Source: Antiquaquibacter metalliresistens (lineage in GTDB: Bacteria; Actinomycetota; Actinomycetes; Actinomycetales; Microbacteriaceae). Taken from it: a DNA stretch of 64,000 nucleotides. The stretch is from positions 124,001-188,000 of the forward strand of contig NZ_JARGEM010000002.1 in the NCBI RefSeq assembly GCF_029211225.1, read 5' to 3'. Below, in pieces: positions 17,201-25,063 of this stretch. A model generated the notes under the pieces. That model was given only the letters and a program-made list of their open reading frames with translations, searched no databases and was not told where the DNA came from. The position numbers and the translations under genes were made by a program. Position 1 is the stretch's first letter; each line of letters begins with the position of its first letter.

Positions 17201-18229
17201 CCGACGGGCCAGACGTACTCGGGCGAGGTCTCGGCCCCCGGCAGCACGACGCCGGGCGACACGTTCAGCGTGCGGGCGCGCATCCGGTCGTCGAGTACCA
17301 CGAACCGCACGGGGGTGGTGCTCTCGCTCACCGTGCCGTCGGGGTGGAGCGTCGCAAACGCGACCGGACCCAGCACCCTGCCGGCTGGCGGTTCGATCGA
17401 CTGGACCTTCGACGTGACGGCCTCGGCCTCCGCGACGATCGGCAACGCGACCATCTCGGGCTCCGCCACATGGACGGGCGGCGCGGCCGGGGTCACGGCG
17501 ACCTCGATCGAGGTGCTGCAGCCCGTCCTCGTGACGGCCGTGACGGCGTCACCCGCTCGAGTCAAGCCGGGCGAGTCCACGACCCTGACGATCGCCGTGC
17601 TCAACCGCGGGCCGGCCTCGCTCTCCCCGTCGATCGCATTCGCAGCACCGAGCGGCTGGTCGCTCGCCGCTTCGAGCGCCTCCGTCACCGTGCCCGCGCG
17701 ATCGGAGCAGGAGATCACCGTGGTCGCGACCGCGGGCAGCGGAGTCACCCCGGACGCGGCGTACTCGCTCACGGCGACCCCGAGCGGCGGTGCCGCCGTC
17801 GCGGTGAACGTGCAGGTCGATCATCCGCTCGCGACCGTCATCACGGCCGATAGCCCGTACCCGCGCTACTTCGAGCTCGGCCACTGGATCTCGAGCGGCC
17901 TGCCTGGATTCGAGAAGACCATCTCGCGCTACAGCGCCACCGGCGTGACGGGCGGCTCGGTGCGCTGGACACCCGACCTGCCGGCGAGCGGCACCTATGA
18001 GGTGTTCGTGTGGTTCCCCGCCAATTCGGGATCCACGACCTCGGCCTCGTACACCGTGCACCACGCCTCCGGAGACTCGACCGCCTCAGTGAACCAGTCG
18101 ACGAGCGGTGGCTCGTGGGTGAGCCTCGGCTCGTACTCGTTCGCAGCCGGCAGCGGAGGCTACCTGAGGCTGGATGTCACGAACACGTCGTTCCACCGCG
18201 CGAGCGCGGCGCGATTCCTCAAGCTCTGA
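14219..18229 (+). CDS. Tat-exported multidomain polysaccharide-active protein (NEW3 and golvesin-like domains)
   Basis: 1336 residues. The start has a twin-arginine signal, FSRRSMIGLMLATGVLP (about 15-31). A beta-sandwich-like region (about 50-330) is followed by an alpha-helical region (about 350-780) with repeated helix-turn-helix and many Tyr/Trp/His, which looks like an (alpha/alpha)n toroid of glycosidases and lyases; catalytic residues cannot be assigned. About 790-880 is a beta domain. About 985-1205 contains NEW3-like (NPCBM-associated) Ig modules (PGDTFSVRARI; LTVPSGWSV; KPGESTTLTIAVLNRGPASL). The last 115 residues (TPDLPASGTYEVFVWFPAN; SAARFLKL) match the golvesin/Xly carbohydrate-binding-like domain. 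It probably attacks the island's polymer outside the cell. Confidence 0.75.
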   Translation: MTDDAQRRDPVLPPFSRRSMIGLMLATGVLPQVLGAYDQPAVAALRDTDPFVPSDALRRLEKPDLDFQQVAQLTGAHHRVTFYSATWDGGAAHVRDLEVWNGAAWVTVSGVDARFDEQWVVLTSTDAASADYYYAAADPHWVALQTISQLSSTTVELTATDGADYSLVVRWVIDGDYVEVQYEITALQTQHYVVGYQSMPIVGLADVDEVLCGSLQHARTVKSTTSLGAWELFAPMSLTERTISSQQITVGVYIPGDVLAFEHDRALGSDRQPFGMSLRNDTGDIQPVVYAPQAGLRSVMTASTSSAYAFGVAAMVGPLYEAYVDICRDQYGLTSYRENVYDTSLTDAVHNMMALAAIDPASDDSEDYVPSFSGWWSRAKGFIDLENNQSVRAATASALLSAFYLTATAADQSFYDKRARPMLEYQVSRRNVGTTPVPGSPVYGDTSLTTHALGSYVHDASVLVPMWQLTKGQNGGLHRAAKDLIVTRPAYQPDYRSPWSTAMQAWQLSGDPARLAEATAIAKRYARDNIDTPYTSNVTELQFAFTYSKSWIELFMLFEHTGDPDLLAAAYTEVKRFITQTTVRPVPSGTVSVPPGSPNLEHIDAWGAAGDPSYPHTTVSTETVPKWLVSTSGLTFEQLITFKLGDSTTDGGGGYVLNPMWAPALLRLSHHTADTFIRDVARNMVVGRFTNYPGYYNKQFVARHIAPDYALTGPSRLSAIYYHHIPGQIELAIDFLLSECYLRSGGAISFPGQFESTFVYFRVRLYGAEPGTFYGETGVWPHFPADIIAVDDPQINWVTGVSDDDFYVALSNMSASSVTTTVTFDEDLTDISPSSTYSAEIIDAAGSRTSTSVTGGSLTVTVPAGGITSIVVRGAGVPAPWHWTPTAVDRSAVSYSLDDADPSGPLGMTKALLIVRPDRSGMDAYVQTDSQDAATMTYSINGGANQTTPAKPYPYEWTIPLSSLTDTFTYQVSTATTSSPQRTLRLPPSITSVTPTGQTYSGEVSAPGSTTPGDTFSVRARIRSSSTTNRTGVVLSLTVPSGWSVANATGPSTLPAGGSIDWTFDVTASASATIGNATISGSATWTGGAAGVTATSIEVLQPVLVTAVTASPARVKPGESTTLTIAVLNRGPASLSPSIAFAAPSGWSLAASSASVTVPARSEQEITVVATAGSGVTPDAAYSLTATPSGGAAVAVNVQVDHPLATVITADSPYPRYFELGHWISSGLPGFEKTISRYSATGVTGGSVRWTPDLPASGTYEVFVWFPANSGSTTSASYTVHHASGDSTASVNQSTSGGSWVSLGSYSFAAGSGGYLRLDVTNTSFHRASAARFLKL

Positions 18230-18833
18230 GCCAGCGCGGGCTCGCCGCGATCGCCCGGAGCGCGGCGAGCTCGTCGGGATCGGCCAGGGCGGCACCCACG
18301 GCGACGGCGTCGACCCCCGCCTCGAGGAACTCGACGGCGTTCGCCGAGCTCATGCCGCCCGTCGCGACGATCCGCACGTCGGGGAAGGGCCCGCGCATCG
18401 CCCGCGCCCAGCCCGGCCCGAGCTGCGCCGCGGGGAACATCTTCACCCACGAGCAGCCGAGCGCGACGGCGGCCTGGATGTCGCTCGCCGTCGCCACACC
18501 GGGCAGGTGGGCGAGCCCTGCGCCCGCCGACGCCCGCGCGACCTCGGCGTCGACCCCCGGTGCGACGGTGAAGGCGGCGCCCAGGGACCGCGCGCGATCG
18601 ACGAGGGCGGTCGAGACGATCGTGCCCGCGCCGACCAGGCGGGAGCGAGCGGCGCCCGCGTGCACGAGAGCGGCGAGGGCGTCGGCATCCTGATCGGACT
18701 GGAGCGGGATCTCGACGAGGCCGATACCGGCGTCCCACGCACGGGAGGCGAGCTCGAGGCTGCGCTCCGCGCCCAGCCCGCGCAGGATGAGCATGAGCGG
18801 CGAGCGCTCGAACTCGGCGCTGAAGTCGATCAC
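18219..18833 (-). CDS. eda: KDPG/KDPGal-type aldolase
   Basis: 204 residues, family length. Class I aldolase of the Eda/DgoA type: Arg18 (LILRGL), Glu41 (VEIPLQS), the GAGTI phosphate-loop region, and Schiff-base Lys131 in WVKMFPAAQLGP, then GGMSSANAVEFL and VGAALAD. It should split a 2-keto-3-deoxy-6-phosphosugar acid into pyruvate and glyceraldehyde 3-phosphate. The IPLQS variant of the usual VTLRT may reflect another stereochemistry. GTG start overlaps the kinase stop by four bases (GTGA). Its end overlaps the exported protein gene tail-to-tail by 11 bases. Confidence 0.9.
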   Translation of the reverse strand: MIDFSAEFERSPLMLILRGLGAERSLELASRAWDAGIGLVEIPLQSDQDADALAALVHAGAARSRLVGAGTIVSTALVDRARSLGAAFTVAPGVDAEVARASAGAGLAHLPGVATASDIQAAVALGCSWVKMFPAAQLGPGWARAMRGPFPDVRIVATGGMSSANAVEFLEAGVDAVAVGAALADPDELAALRAIAASPRWLRA

Positions 18834-19825
18834 AGGGCTTCTCCTCTGCTAGGCGGGGTCTGCGCCCACTCCGTCCACTGCGAGTCCGACAGCGCCAGGA
18901 GCTCCTCGAGGGACTCGAGCGAGGGCTGCGTCGCGACATCGTCGGACGAGCGCAGCACGGCTCCCGCCGAGACGTGCCCCACCCGCGCGGCAAAGCGGGA
19001 GTCGCCGCTGCGAGCGTACGCGGCGAGGAAGCCGCCCGCGAAGGCATCGCCCGCGCCGACCGGCTCGCGCACGAGGGTCGCGAGCGCGGCGACCCGGATC
19101 CGGCGGTCGCCCTCGAACACCGTCGCCCCCACGGCGCCGTCCTTGACGACGAGCAGACGCGGGTTCGGCAGGGTCTGCCGCACCGCCTCCGGCGTCGCCG
19201 AGCCCCACAGGGCGGACGCCTCGTCGAGGCCGACGAAGCACACGTCGCTCGCGTCCGCGAGCCGGTGCAGCTCCGCGGGCGCCGAGCGCCCGCCCCACAG
19301 CGCGGGGCGGTGGTTAACGTCGATGCTGACGAGCGCCGCCCCCGTGGCGCGACCCACCACGATGCGGTCGACGAGTGCGGCGCAGCTCTCGGACAGGGCC
19401 GCGGTGACCCCGCTGGTGTGCAGCGCGGTTGCCGCGGGCAGATCGGCGAGAAGTCCGTCGAGGTCGGCGAGCGACAGTCGAGAGGCCGCAGAGCCCGAGC
19501 GGTAGTAGTGCACGCGCGTCGCATCCGGCCCGGGGTCCTTGAGGAGCAGGCCGGTCGGCGCCCCGCTCGTCAGCTCCACGCGGGAGACGTCGACGCCGTA
19601 GCCCGCGATCGTCGCGAGCACGCGGCGGCCGGCCGGGTCGTCGCCGAGCCTGCTCGCCCACGACGACGAGAGCCCGAGCTGCACCGCGCACGCGGCGACG
19701 TTCGACTCCGCTCCTGCCGTGAGCACGCGGAAGGCCTGCGCCGCCTCGAACGGCCCCACCGGATCGGGCACGACGGCGCCCATGGTCTCGCCAACGGTCA
19801 CGAGGTGCTCGAGACTCGTCATCAT
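18830..19825 (-). CDS. kdgK: PfkB-family 2-keto-3-deoxysugar-acid kinase
   Basis: 331 residues from ATG in ATGATGA, overlapping the lactonase stop. PfkB/ribokinase fold: GETMGAVVPDPVGP start, sugar-binding GAESNVAACAVQLG, and the C-terminal signature VGAGDAFAGGFLAAY with the catalytic Asp and anion hole. Similarity of order (GETM..., YYRSGSAASRLS, DVNHRPALW) matches 2-dehydro-3-deoxygluconokinases. It should make the 6-phospho substrate of the aldolase gene next downstream. No regulation is visible beyond membership of the importer operon. Confidence 0.87.
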   Translation of the reverse strand: MMTSLEHLVTVGETMGAVVPDPVGPFEAAQAFRVLTAGAESNVAACAVQLGLSSSWASRLGDDPAGRRVLATIAGYGVDVSRVELTSGAPTGLLLKDPGPDATRVHYYRSGSAASRLSLADLDGLLADLPAATALHTSGVTAALSESCAALVDRIVVGRATGAALVSIDVNHRPALWGGRSAPAELHRLADASDVCFVGLDEASALWGSATPEAVRQTLPNPRLLVVKDGAVGATVFEGDRRIRVAALATLVREPVGAGDAFAGGFLAAYARSGDSRFAARVGHVSAGAVLRSSDDVATQPSLESLEELLALSDSQWTEWAQTPPSRGEAL

Positions 19826-20703
19826 CGCTCGAGAGCGCCCAGTAGGTCCGGTCGGGGTCGCCACGGGCTCGCCGGTCGCCCCGGCACGGCGACTCGCGCT
19901 GCGAAGACGCGTCCATCATCCGATGTCGGATGCTCGAGCCCGACCCGCGCGGTCGTCACGACCAGGAGGTCGCCGACGAGGCACACGGCCGAGGGCCGGC
20001 GCGCGTCCAGCTCGACCACATCCGTGACCCGCCCCGAGGCATCGAACCGGCGCACCTCGCCGGCGTCCCACACGGCGACCCAGACCCCGTCCTCCTCGTC
20101 GACCACGAGTCCGTCGGGGTTGCCGCCGTCGATGGCGGCGAGGATGCTCCGCTCCCCCAGCTCGCCGCCCCCGAGGGCGATCGCCTCGAGCCGGCGGTGC
20201 GGGAGAGTGTCGATGTAGTACATCGTCGAGCCGTCGCCGGAGAAGCCGAGCCCGTTCGAGACCGTGACACCGGTCAGCCGGGTGCGGACCGCCCCGGCTT
20301 CGTCGAGCGTCAGGAGGCAGGCATCCGGCACGCGCGCGTGGCTCTGCGAACCGGCCCACAGTACACCGGCCGCGTCCGCCGCTCCATCGTTGAACTGCGT
20401 GCCGTCGGGGATGACGCCCGTCGCGATCGGAGTCAAGGCGCCCGACTCGGAGATGTGCACGAGGTCGCGGCCGACCGCGCACACCCAGCCCTGCCCGGGC
20501 TCGGGGAGCGGCGCGGCGAAGCCGACGGTCGGCCCGACGTCGACGACGAGCATCGAGGTGAGGACCCCTTTGACGATCCGGCCGACATGGAACTCGCCGA
20601 CTGCCATGTCCACCCAGAGGAGGCGCTCGCCGCGGGCATCCCACCGGGGCGACTCGCCCTGCTCGAACGCGCGACCGGCGAGCGGTTCAGCTCTTGACCG
20701 CAC
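19822..20703 (-). CDS. SMP-30/gluconolactonase-family lactonase
   Basis: 293 residues from GTG, overlapping the permease stop by 17 bases. Six-bladed propeller of the SMP-30/LRE type with the metal and catalytic residues in place: Glu17 (EQGESPRWD), Asn105 (QFNDGAAD), Asn150 (VTVSNGLGFSGDG) and Asp197 (GGNPDGLVVDEEDGVW). It should open an aldono-lactone to the free acid, feeding the dehydratase encoded further on. No signal peptide, so cytoplasmic. Between permease and kinase in one overlapping operon. Confidence 0.87.
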   Translation of the reverse strand: MRSRAEPLAGRAFEQGESPRWDARGERLLWVDMAVGEFHVGRIVKGVLTSMLVVDVGPTVGFAAPLPEPGQGWVCAVGRDLVHISESGALTPIATGVIPDGTQFNDGAADAAGVLWAGSQSHARVPDACLLTLDEAGAVRTRLTGVTVSNGLGFSGDGSTMYYIDTLPHRRLEAIALGGGELGERSILAAIDGGNPDGLVVDEEDGVWVAVWDAGEVRRFDASGRVTDVVELDARRPSAVCLVGDLLVVTTARVGLEHPTSDDGRVFAARVAVPGRPASPWRPRPDLLGALER

Positions 20704-21601
20704 CCGCGATTCCCTCCACGAAGTAGCGCTGGAGGAAGAGGAAGATCACGACGACCGGCAGGACGCTGATCGTCGCGGCTGCGGCGAGCCCCGTCCAGTC
20801 CGACGTGTTCGTGCCGAAGAAGCCATACATCCCGACGCCGAGCGTGCGCAGCGACGGATTGCCGAGGGTGAAGATGAGCGGCACGAAGAACGCGTTCCAC
20901 GAGAAGATGAAGTTCATCAGCACGACCGTCCCGGTCACGGGTTTCGCGAGCGGCAGCACGACCGAGAAGAACGTGCGGAAGTAGCCCGCGCCGTCGACCT
21001 GAGCCGCCTCGGTGAGCTCCTTCGGGATCTGCGAGAAGAAGCCGACGTAGAGCAGTACCGGCACCACGAGCGACGGACCCGCTTGCGCGAGCGCGGCGCC
21101 GAAGAGGCCGTTGGCCAGCCCGAGCGCGTTGACGAGCACAAAGGTCGGGATGATCGTGTACCCGCTCGGGATGAACATCGTCACCACGAGCACGCCGAGG
21201 ATGATCTTGCGCCCCGGCAGCCCCGGTCGGCTGAGGGCCCATCCCGCGGGAGCGGACACGAGCACCACGAGCACGACCACAGCGACCGAGAACACCACGG
21301 TGTTGAGTGTGTACTCGCCGAAGCGCCCGACGGTCCACGCGCGCACGAAGTTCTCGAGGGTGAACTCCTCCGGGATGAGGCTCGCACCGTTTCGGTACAT
21401 GTCCGCCTGCGTCTTGAACCCCGTCGAAACCATCCAGAGGAACGGGTAGACCCACGCGAACGCGATCGGGATGAGCAGCACGTGCCAGAGCTGGATCCTC
21501 CAGCTGCGGCGCCTCGGCTTCGGCCGATTCGGGCCACCGGGGGCGATTCCGTCGTCGAGTGCGCGAGCGACGTCCACGGGCGGCGTGGCGAGTGCGGTCA
21601 C
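20687..21601 (-). CDS. CUT1 sugar ABC transporter permease (MalG-type)
   Basis: 304 residues from GTG (GTGA overlap with the first permease). Six predicted membrane helices and the cytoplasmic EAA loop EAAQVDGAGYFRTFFSVVLP that docks on the ATPase. The MalG-like ending is RYFVEGIAGAVKS. Works with the preceding permease and lipoprotein to import a saccharide; no ATP-binding gene is in the operon. The upstream in-frame extension lies inside the first permease and is not coding. Confidence 0.9.
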   Translation of the reverse strand: MTALATPPVDVARALDDGIAPGGPNRPKPRRRSWRIQLWHVLLIPIAFAWVYPFLWMVSTGFKTQADMYRNGASLIPEEFTLENFVRAWTVGRFGEYTLNTVVFSVAVVVLVVLVSAPAGWALSRPGLPGRKIILGVLVVTMFIPSGYTIIPTFVLVNALGLANGLFGAALAQAGPSLVVPVLLYVGFFSQIPKELTEAAQVDGAGYFRTFFSVVLPLAKPVTGTVVLMNFIFSWNAFFVPLIFTLGNPSLRTLGVGMYGFFGTNTSDWTGLAAAATISVLPVVVIFLFLQRYFVEGIAGAVKS

Positions 21602-22563
21602 GAGAGCTCCTTCCCGCGGCGCAGACGGAGCACGAGGGCCTGCCCGACGGTGATCACGAGCGTCAGCAGGCCGAACACGACGCCGGCCGCAGACGCGAAG
21701 CCGTAGCGCGACGCCAGGATCTCCGGGTTGAACGCGATGCGGTAGATGTAGGTCGGCACGACATCGGTGGAGAACACAGGACCGCCCTTCGTCATGACCT
21801 GCACGATGTCGAACGTGTTGAGGCTGCGCTGGAAGACGAGCAGCAGCACGACGATCGCCATCGGAGCGAGTACCGGGAGGGTGACGTGGAAGAACTGCTG
21901 CCGTGGCTTGGCTCCGTCGAGGCGCGCGGCCTCGCCGAGCTCCGGCGGCACGGTCTGCAGCGCGGCGAGCCAGTAGATGAGCGTGATGCCGAAGCCCTTC
22001 CAGATGTCCGCAGCGATGACGGTCGGCAGTGCGGTCGCGGGGCTGCCGAGGAAGTTCACCCGAGGCAGGCCGAGCGCGGTGATCAGCTGGTTGACCACAC
22101 CGCTCACGGGATCGAGGAGCACCGCGATGACGATGCCGACGACGGCCGTCGTCGCGACGACCGGGAGGAAGAACGCCAGGCGGTAGAGGTTGCGGCCGCG
22201 CAGGAAGGCGCTGTCTAGGAGGATCGCGAGCAGCAGCGCGAGCGGCGCCTCGATGAGCAGCGCGGCGAGCGAGAAGGCGAGCGAGTGCCAGAACGCGTTC
22301 CAGAACGCGGCATCCCGCAGCACCTCCTCGAAGTTCGCGAGCCCGATCCACTGGGTCAGCGGACCGATGCCGTCCCAGTCGAAGAAGGCGTAGACGTAGC
22401 TCGCGACGATCGGCCAGAGGGTGAAGCCGCCGAACAGCAGGGCGAGCGGCAGCAGGAAGAGGTACGCCTGCCAGTTCTCCCGGCGGCGCCGACGCCCGAG
22501 GCGCCCCGCGGGGCGGCCGGCCCTGGCAGCCGGTCGCCCCGCAGTGAGTGTGTCGTTGCTCAC
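21598..22563 (-). CDS. CUT1 sugar ABC transporter permease (MalF-type)
   Basis: 321 residues from GTG two bases after the binding protein stop. A basic N-terminus (GRLGRRRRRENWQAY) precedes six membrane helices; the EAA loop is EAARLDGAKPRQQFFHVTLP. It forms the heterodimeric channel with the next gene. The order binding protein, MalF type, MalG type is the standard CUT1 layout, here followed by catabolic enzymes in the same operon. Confidence 0.9.
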   Translation of the reverse strand: MSNDTLTAGRPAARAGRPAGRLGRRRRRENWQAYLFLLPLALLFGGFTLWPIVASYVYAFFDWDGIGPLTQWIGLANFEEVLRDAAFWNAFWHSLAFSLAALLIEAPLALLLAILLDSAFLRGRNLYRLAFFLPVVATTAVVGIVIAVLLDPVSGVVNQLITALGLPRVNFLGSPATALPTVIAADIWKGFGITLIYWLAALQTVPPELGEAARLDGAKPRQQFFHVTLPVLAPMAIVVLLLVFQRSLNTFDIVQVMTKGGPVFSTDVVPTYIYRIAFNPEILASRYGFASAAGVVFGLLTLVITVGQALVLRLRRGKELS

Positions 22564-22565
22564 TC

Positions 22566-24002
22566 CTATTCGCCGTCCCAGTCGCTCAGCGGGTCCCAAT
22601 CGGCGAACGTGATGTCGTCGCGGCTCGCACCGGGCACCGCATCGATGGCAGCGTCGATCTGAGCGTCGAGGTCGGCCGCGATCGGTCCGAACGGCTGGTT
22701 CTGGATGATCGCGTTCGCCGCCGCGGCGACCGGGTTGAGCCCCGTCTGGCCGGCGAGTGCGTTGAAGATGGCCGCACCGCCCTCGCTCAGCAGAGCCGGG
22801 TTCGGGGCGAAGCGAACGGTGTCCTCCGCGATGCTCACGATCGTCGACTGGTCGTCGGTGAGCTTGTCGCGCCACGCCGACTCGATCGCGGTGAGCGTGC
22901 CGAAGGTGTCGTAGTACTCGCCCTGGAACTCCTCCGAGGCCAGGCACTCGAGCACCTGCCAGGCCGCATCCGGGTTCTCGGTCTCGCTCGACATGCTCCA
23001 GTGCGGGGCGAACGACGAGAGCTGCGCGTTGTACGCCTCGCGCCCGCCGTCCGGAACAGGCGGGGCGACGATGCCGAGGTTGAGGTCCGGGTTGAGCGCG
23101 CGGATCTGGGCGACGTGCCAGGGCGCCGTCGAGTACATCGCCAGTCGGCCCGCCGCCATCTCCTGGAACGCCTTCGTGCCGTCCCAGCTCTCCCAGCCGG
23201 GCTCGAGCACGCCGTCGGCCTGCATCGCGGTGAGCATGTCGACGAGGGCGACGAAGTTGGGGTTCGAGACATCCGCCTCGCCCGTCTGCAGGTTGACGCC
23301 GTTGGTCGACAGCGTCGCCGGTGCGCCGGTGCCGAGCATCCAGTTGATGGCGGATGCCGTGCCCGCCGTCGGGGCGAAGCCGTACACGCTGCCGCCGTTG
23401 TCGGCCGTCACCTTGCGCGCGATCTCATCGAGCTCGCCCCACGTCTCGGGCGCCTCGTCGAAGCCGGACGCGGCGAGCACGTCCTTGTTGTAGACGAGAA
23501 GCGACACGTACGACCAACCGCCCCACGTGAGCGGGACGCTCACGAGGTCGCCGTCGCGGTAGAGACCGGAACGCTCCGGGTCGGTGATGCTGCCCTCGGG
23601 GAACCGGCTCGTGAACTCCTCGTCGGCGTAGTCGGAGAGGGAGGCGACCCAGCCCTTCGTGTAGAACCGGTCGAGCGCGGCCTGGCCCTGGGCCTGGAAG
23701 ACGTCGGGTCCGTCGCCCTGCTGGAACATGAGCTCGATCGCGTTGAGCTGCTGGTCGGCCGGGTTCTCGACGATGGTGACCGTCAAGCCGGGGTTCTCGG
23801 CCTCGCAGCGGTCCATCTGGCTGCGGTAGAGCGCGCTCGCGCCCGACGGGTCGGGGACGATCGCGAGCGTGACCTCGCCGGTCGCGCCAGGGCCCTGATC
23901 GGCAGGCGCGCCGAAGAGGCTGCACCCGGCGAGCGCGACGGCGCTCGTGGTCAGGATTGCGGCGGCTGCGAGCGGACGGCGTCTCTGTGTGCTTCGGGGC
24001 AT
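22566..24002 (-). CDS. Sugar-binding lipoprotein of the CUT1 ABC importer
   Basis: 478 residues; lipoprotein signal with lipobox LAGC (TSAVALAGCSLFG), so membrane-anchored outside. Family 1 extracellular solute-binding protein: WGELDEIARKVTAD, GPDVFQAQGQAAL, MAAGRLAMYSTAPWHVAQIR, ENPDAAWQVLECLASEE. The ATG at 24002 has AAGGAG seven bases before it; an upstream ATG does not. First gene of the importer and catabolic operon. Divergent from the DapA-family gene across an AT-rich promoter region. Ligand unknown; the large size fits an oligosaccharide. Confidence 0.9.
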   Translation of the reverse strand: MPRSTQRRRPLAAAAILTTSAVALAGCSLFGAPADQGPGATGEVTLAIVPDPSGASALYRSQMDRCEAENPGLTVTIVENPADQQLNAIELMFQQGDGPDVFQAQGQAALDRFYTKGWVASLSDYADEEFTSRFPEGSITDPERSGLYRDGDLVSVPLTWGGWSYVSLLVYNKDVLAASGFDEAPETWGELDEIARKVTADNGGSVYGFAPTAGTASAINWMLGTGAPATLSTNGVNLQTGEADVSNPNFVALVDMLTAMQADGVLEPGWESWDGTKAFQEMAAGRLAMYSTAPWHVAQIRALNPDLNLGIVAPPVPDGGREAYNAQLSSFAPHWSMSSETENPDAAWQVLECLASEEFQGEYYDTFGTLTAIESAWRDKLTDDQSTIVSIAEDTVRFAPNPALLSEGGAAIFNALAGQTGLNPVAAAANAIIQNQPFGPIAADLDAQIDAAIDAVPGASRDDITFADWDPLSDWDGE

Positions 24003-24064
24003 GAACAACTCCTTCGTTGTGAATCTAGAGAACATTCCTGATCTATGCGATCTGTGGTTAGAGT

Positions 24065-24081
24065 ATCTACATTATGCAGAT
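24065..24081. promoter_or_regulatory. Near-perfect 17-base palindrome in the importer/lyase divergent promoter
   Basis: ATCTACATTATGCAGAT pairs at seven of eight arm positions. It lies between the binding protein gene and the DapA-family gene in an AT-rich patch and resembles the sequences at 14210 and 26671. Likely an operator, most simply for the island's IclR regulator. Confidence 0.45.
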
Positions 24082-24133
24082 TATTCGCAAGTAGTGGGTG
24101 ATACAACTGTGAATCACTGGTCGAGGAGGACCC

Positions 24134-25063
24134 ATGAGTTCGATGTCATTGCGCGGGGTCGTGCCGATCCTGGCCACGCCGTTCGATGCGGACGGAGCGC
24201 TGGATGAAGCGAGCCTCGGCCGCCTGATCGACTACGAAATGGCTGCCAGCGCCCGCGGGCTCGCAGTCTTCGGCATGGCGAGCGAGGCCTTCTCGCTGTC
24301 GGGCGACGAACGGCGCCGCATCCTCGAGATCGCCGTGCGGGGGACCGATGGGACCGGGCTGCCCCTCATCGCCGGAATCGCCCCGACATCGCTGCAGTCC
24401 GCACGGGATCAGCTCGCGAGCTGCGCCGCAGGCGGGGCATCCGTCGTGATGGTGATGCCGCCGCACTTCGTGAAGCCGTCGGCCGCGCAGGTGGTCGACT
24501 TCTTCGGCGCACTGTCCGAGGACGCGGCTACGGCGGGGCTCGAGATCATGGTGCAGGACGCCCCGGGCGCGACCGGGGTCGTGATGGACGTCGACACCCT
24601 CGCCGCGTGCGCGTCGTTCGACGCCGTCACCTCGGTCAAGGTCGAGGCGCCGCCGACGGCGCCCAAGATCCACCGGCTCTCGACGCGAGCCGAGTTCGCC
24701 GATGTCGAGATCCTCGGCGGCCAGAACGCGCAGTTCCTCCTCGAGGAGCTCGCGTCGGGAGCGGTGGGCACGATGCCCGCGTGCGAGTTCACCGATCTGC
24801 TCGTACCGATCATCGAGGACTGGAACGCGGGTCGGGAGGATGCCGCACGGGACGAGTTCACCCGCATCCTGCCTTTGGTAGTTTGGGGGCTCCAGCCCGG
24901 CATCGCGTGGGCTGTGCACAAGGAGGTCCTCGTGGCGAGAGGCATCATCGCGCACTCCACAGTGCGCTCCCCCGCGTCGCCCCTCGCCCCGCACTCGAGG
25001 GTGCTCCTGCACCAGATGACGGAGCGGCTGCACCTGCCCGCCGTCGACCGGGTGCGCGTGTGA
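24134..25063 (+). CDS. DapA-family aldolase/dehydratase
   Basis: 309 residues; ribosome site GAGGAGGA. Class I lyase fold of the DHDPS/N-acetylneuraminate lyase superfamily: RGVVPILATPFDADGALD start, Schiff-base Lys169 (VTSVKVEAPPT), and a GMASE stretch at the usual GTTGE. The catalytic Tyr block is replaced by QDAPG (residues 141-145), which marks a sugar-acid subgroup rather than true DapA. It may cleave or dehydrate a 2-keto-3-deoxy acid. Its stop overlaps the SDR start (GTGA). It gives the island a second lyase besides the KDPG-type aldolase. Confidence 0.82.
   Translation: MSSMSLRGVVPILATPFDADGALDEASLGRLIDYEMAASARGLAVFGMASEAFSLSGDERRRILEIAVRGTDGTGLPLIAGIAPTSLQSARDQLASCAAGGASVVMVMPPHFVKPSAAQVVDFFGALSEDAATAGLEIMVQDAPGATGVVMDVDTLAACASFDAVTSVKVEAPPTAPKIHRLSTRAEFADVEILGGQNAQFLLEELASGAVGTMPACEFTDLLVPIIEDWNAGREDAARDEFTRILPLVVWGLQPGIAWAVHKEVLVARGIIAHSTVRSPASPLAPHSRVLLHQMTERLHLPAVDRVRV

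Noticed and set aside
24134-25063. 4-hydroxy-tetrahydrodipicolinate synthase (lysine synthesis)
   Set aside because: Catalytic Tyr block is replaced by QDAPG and the gene sits in a sugar operon.
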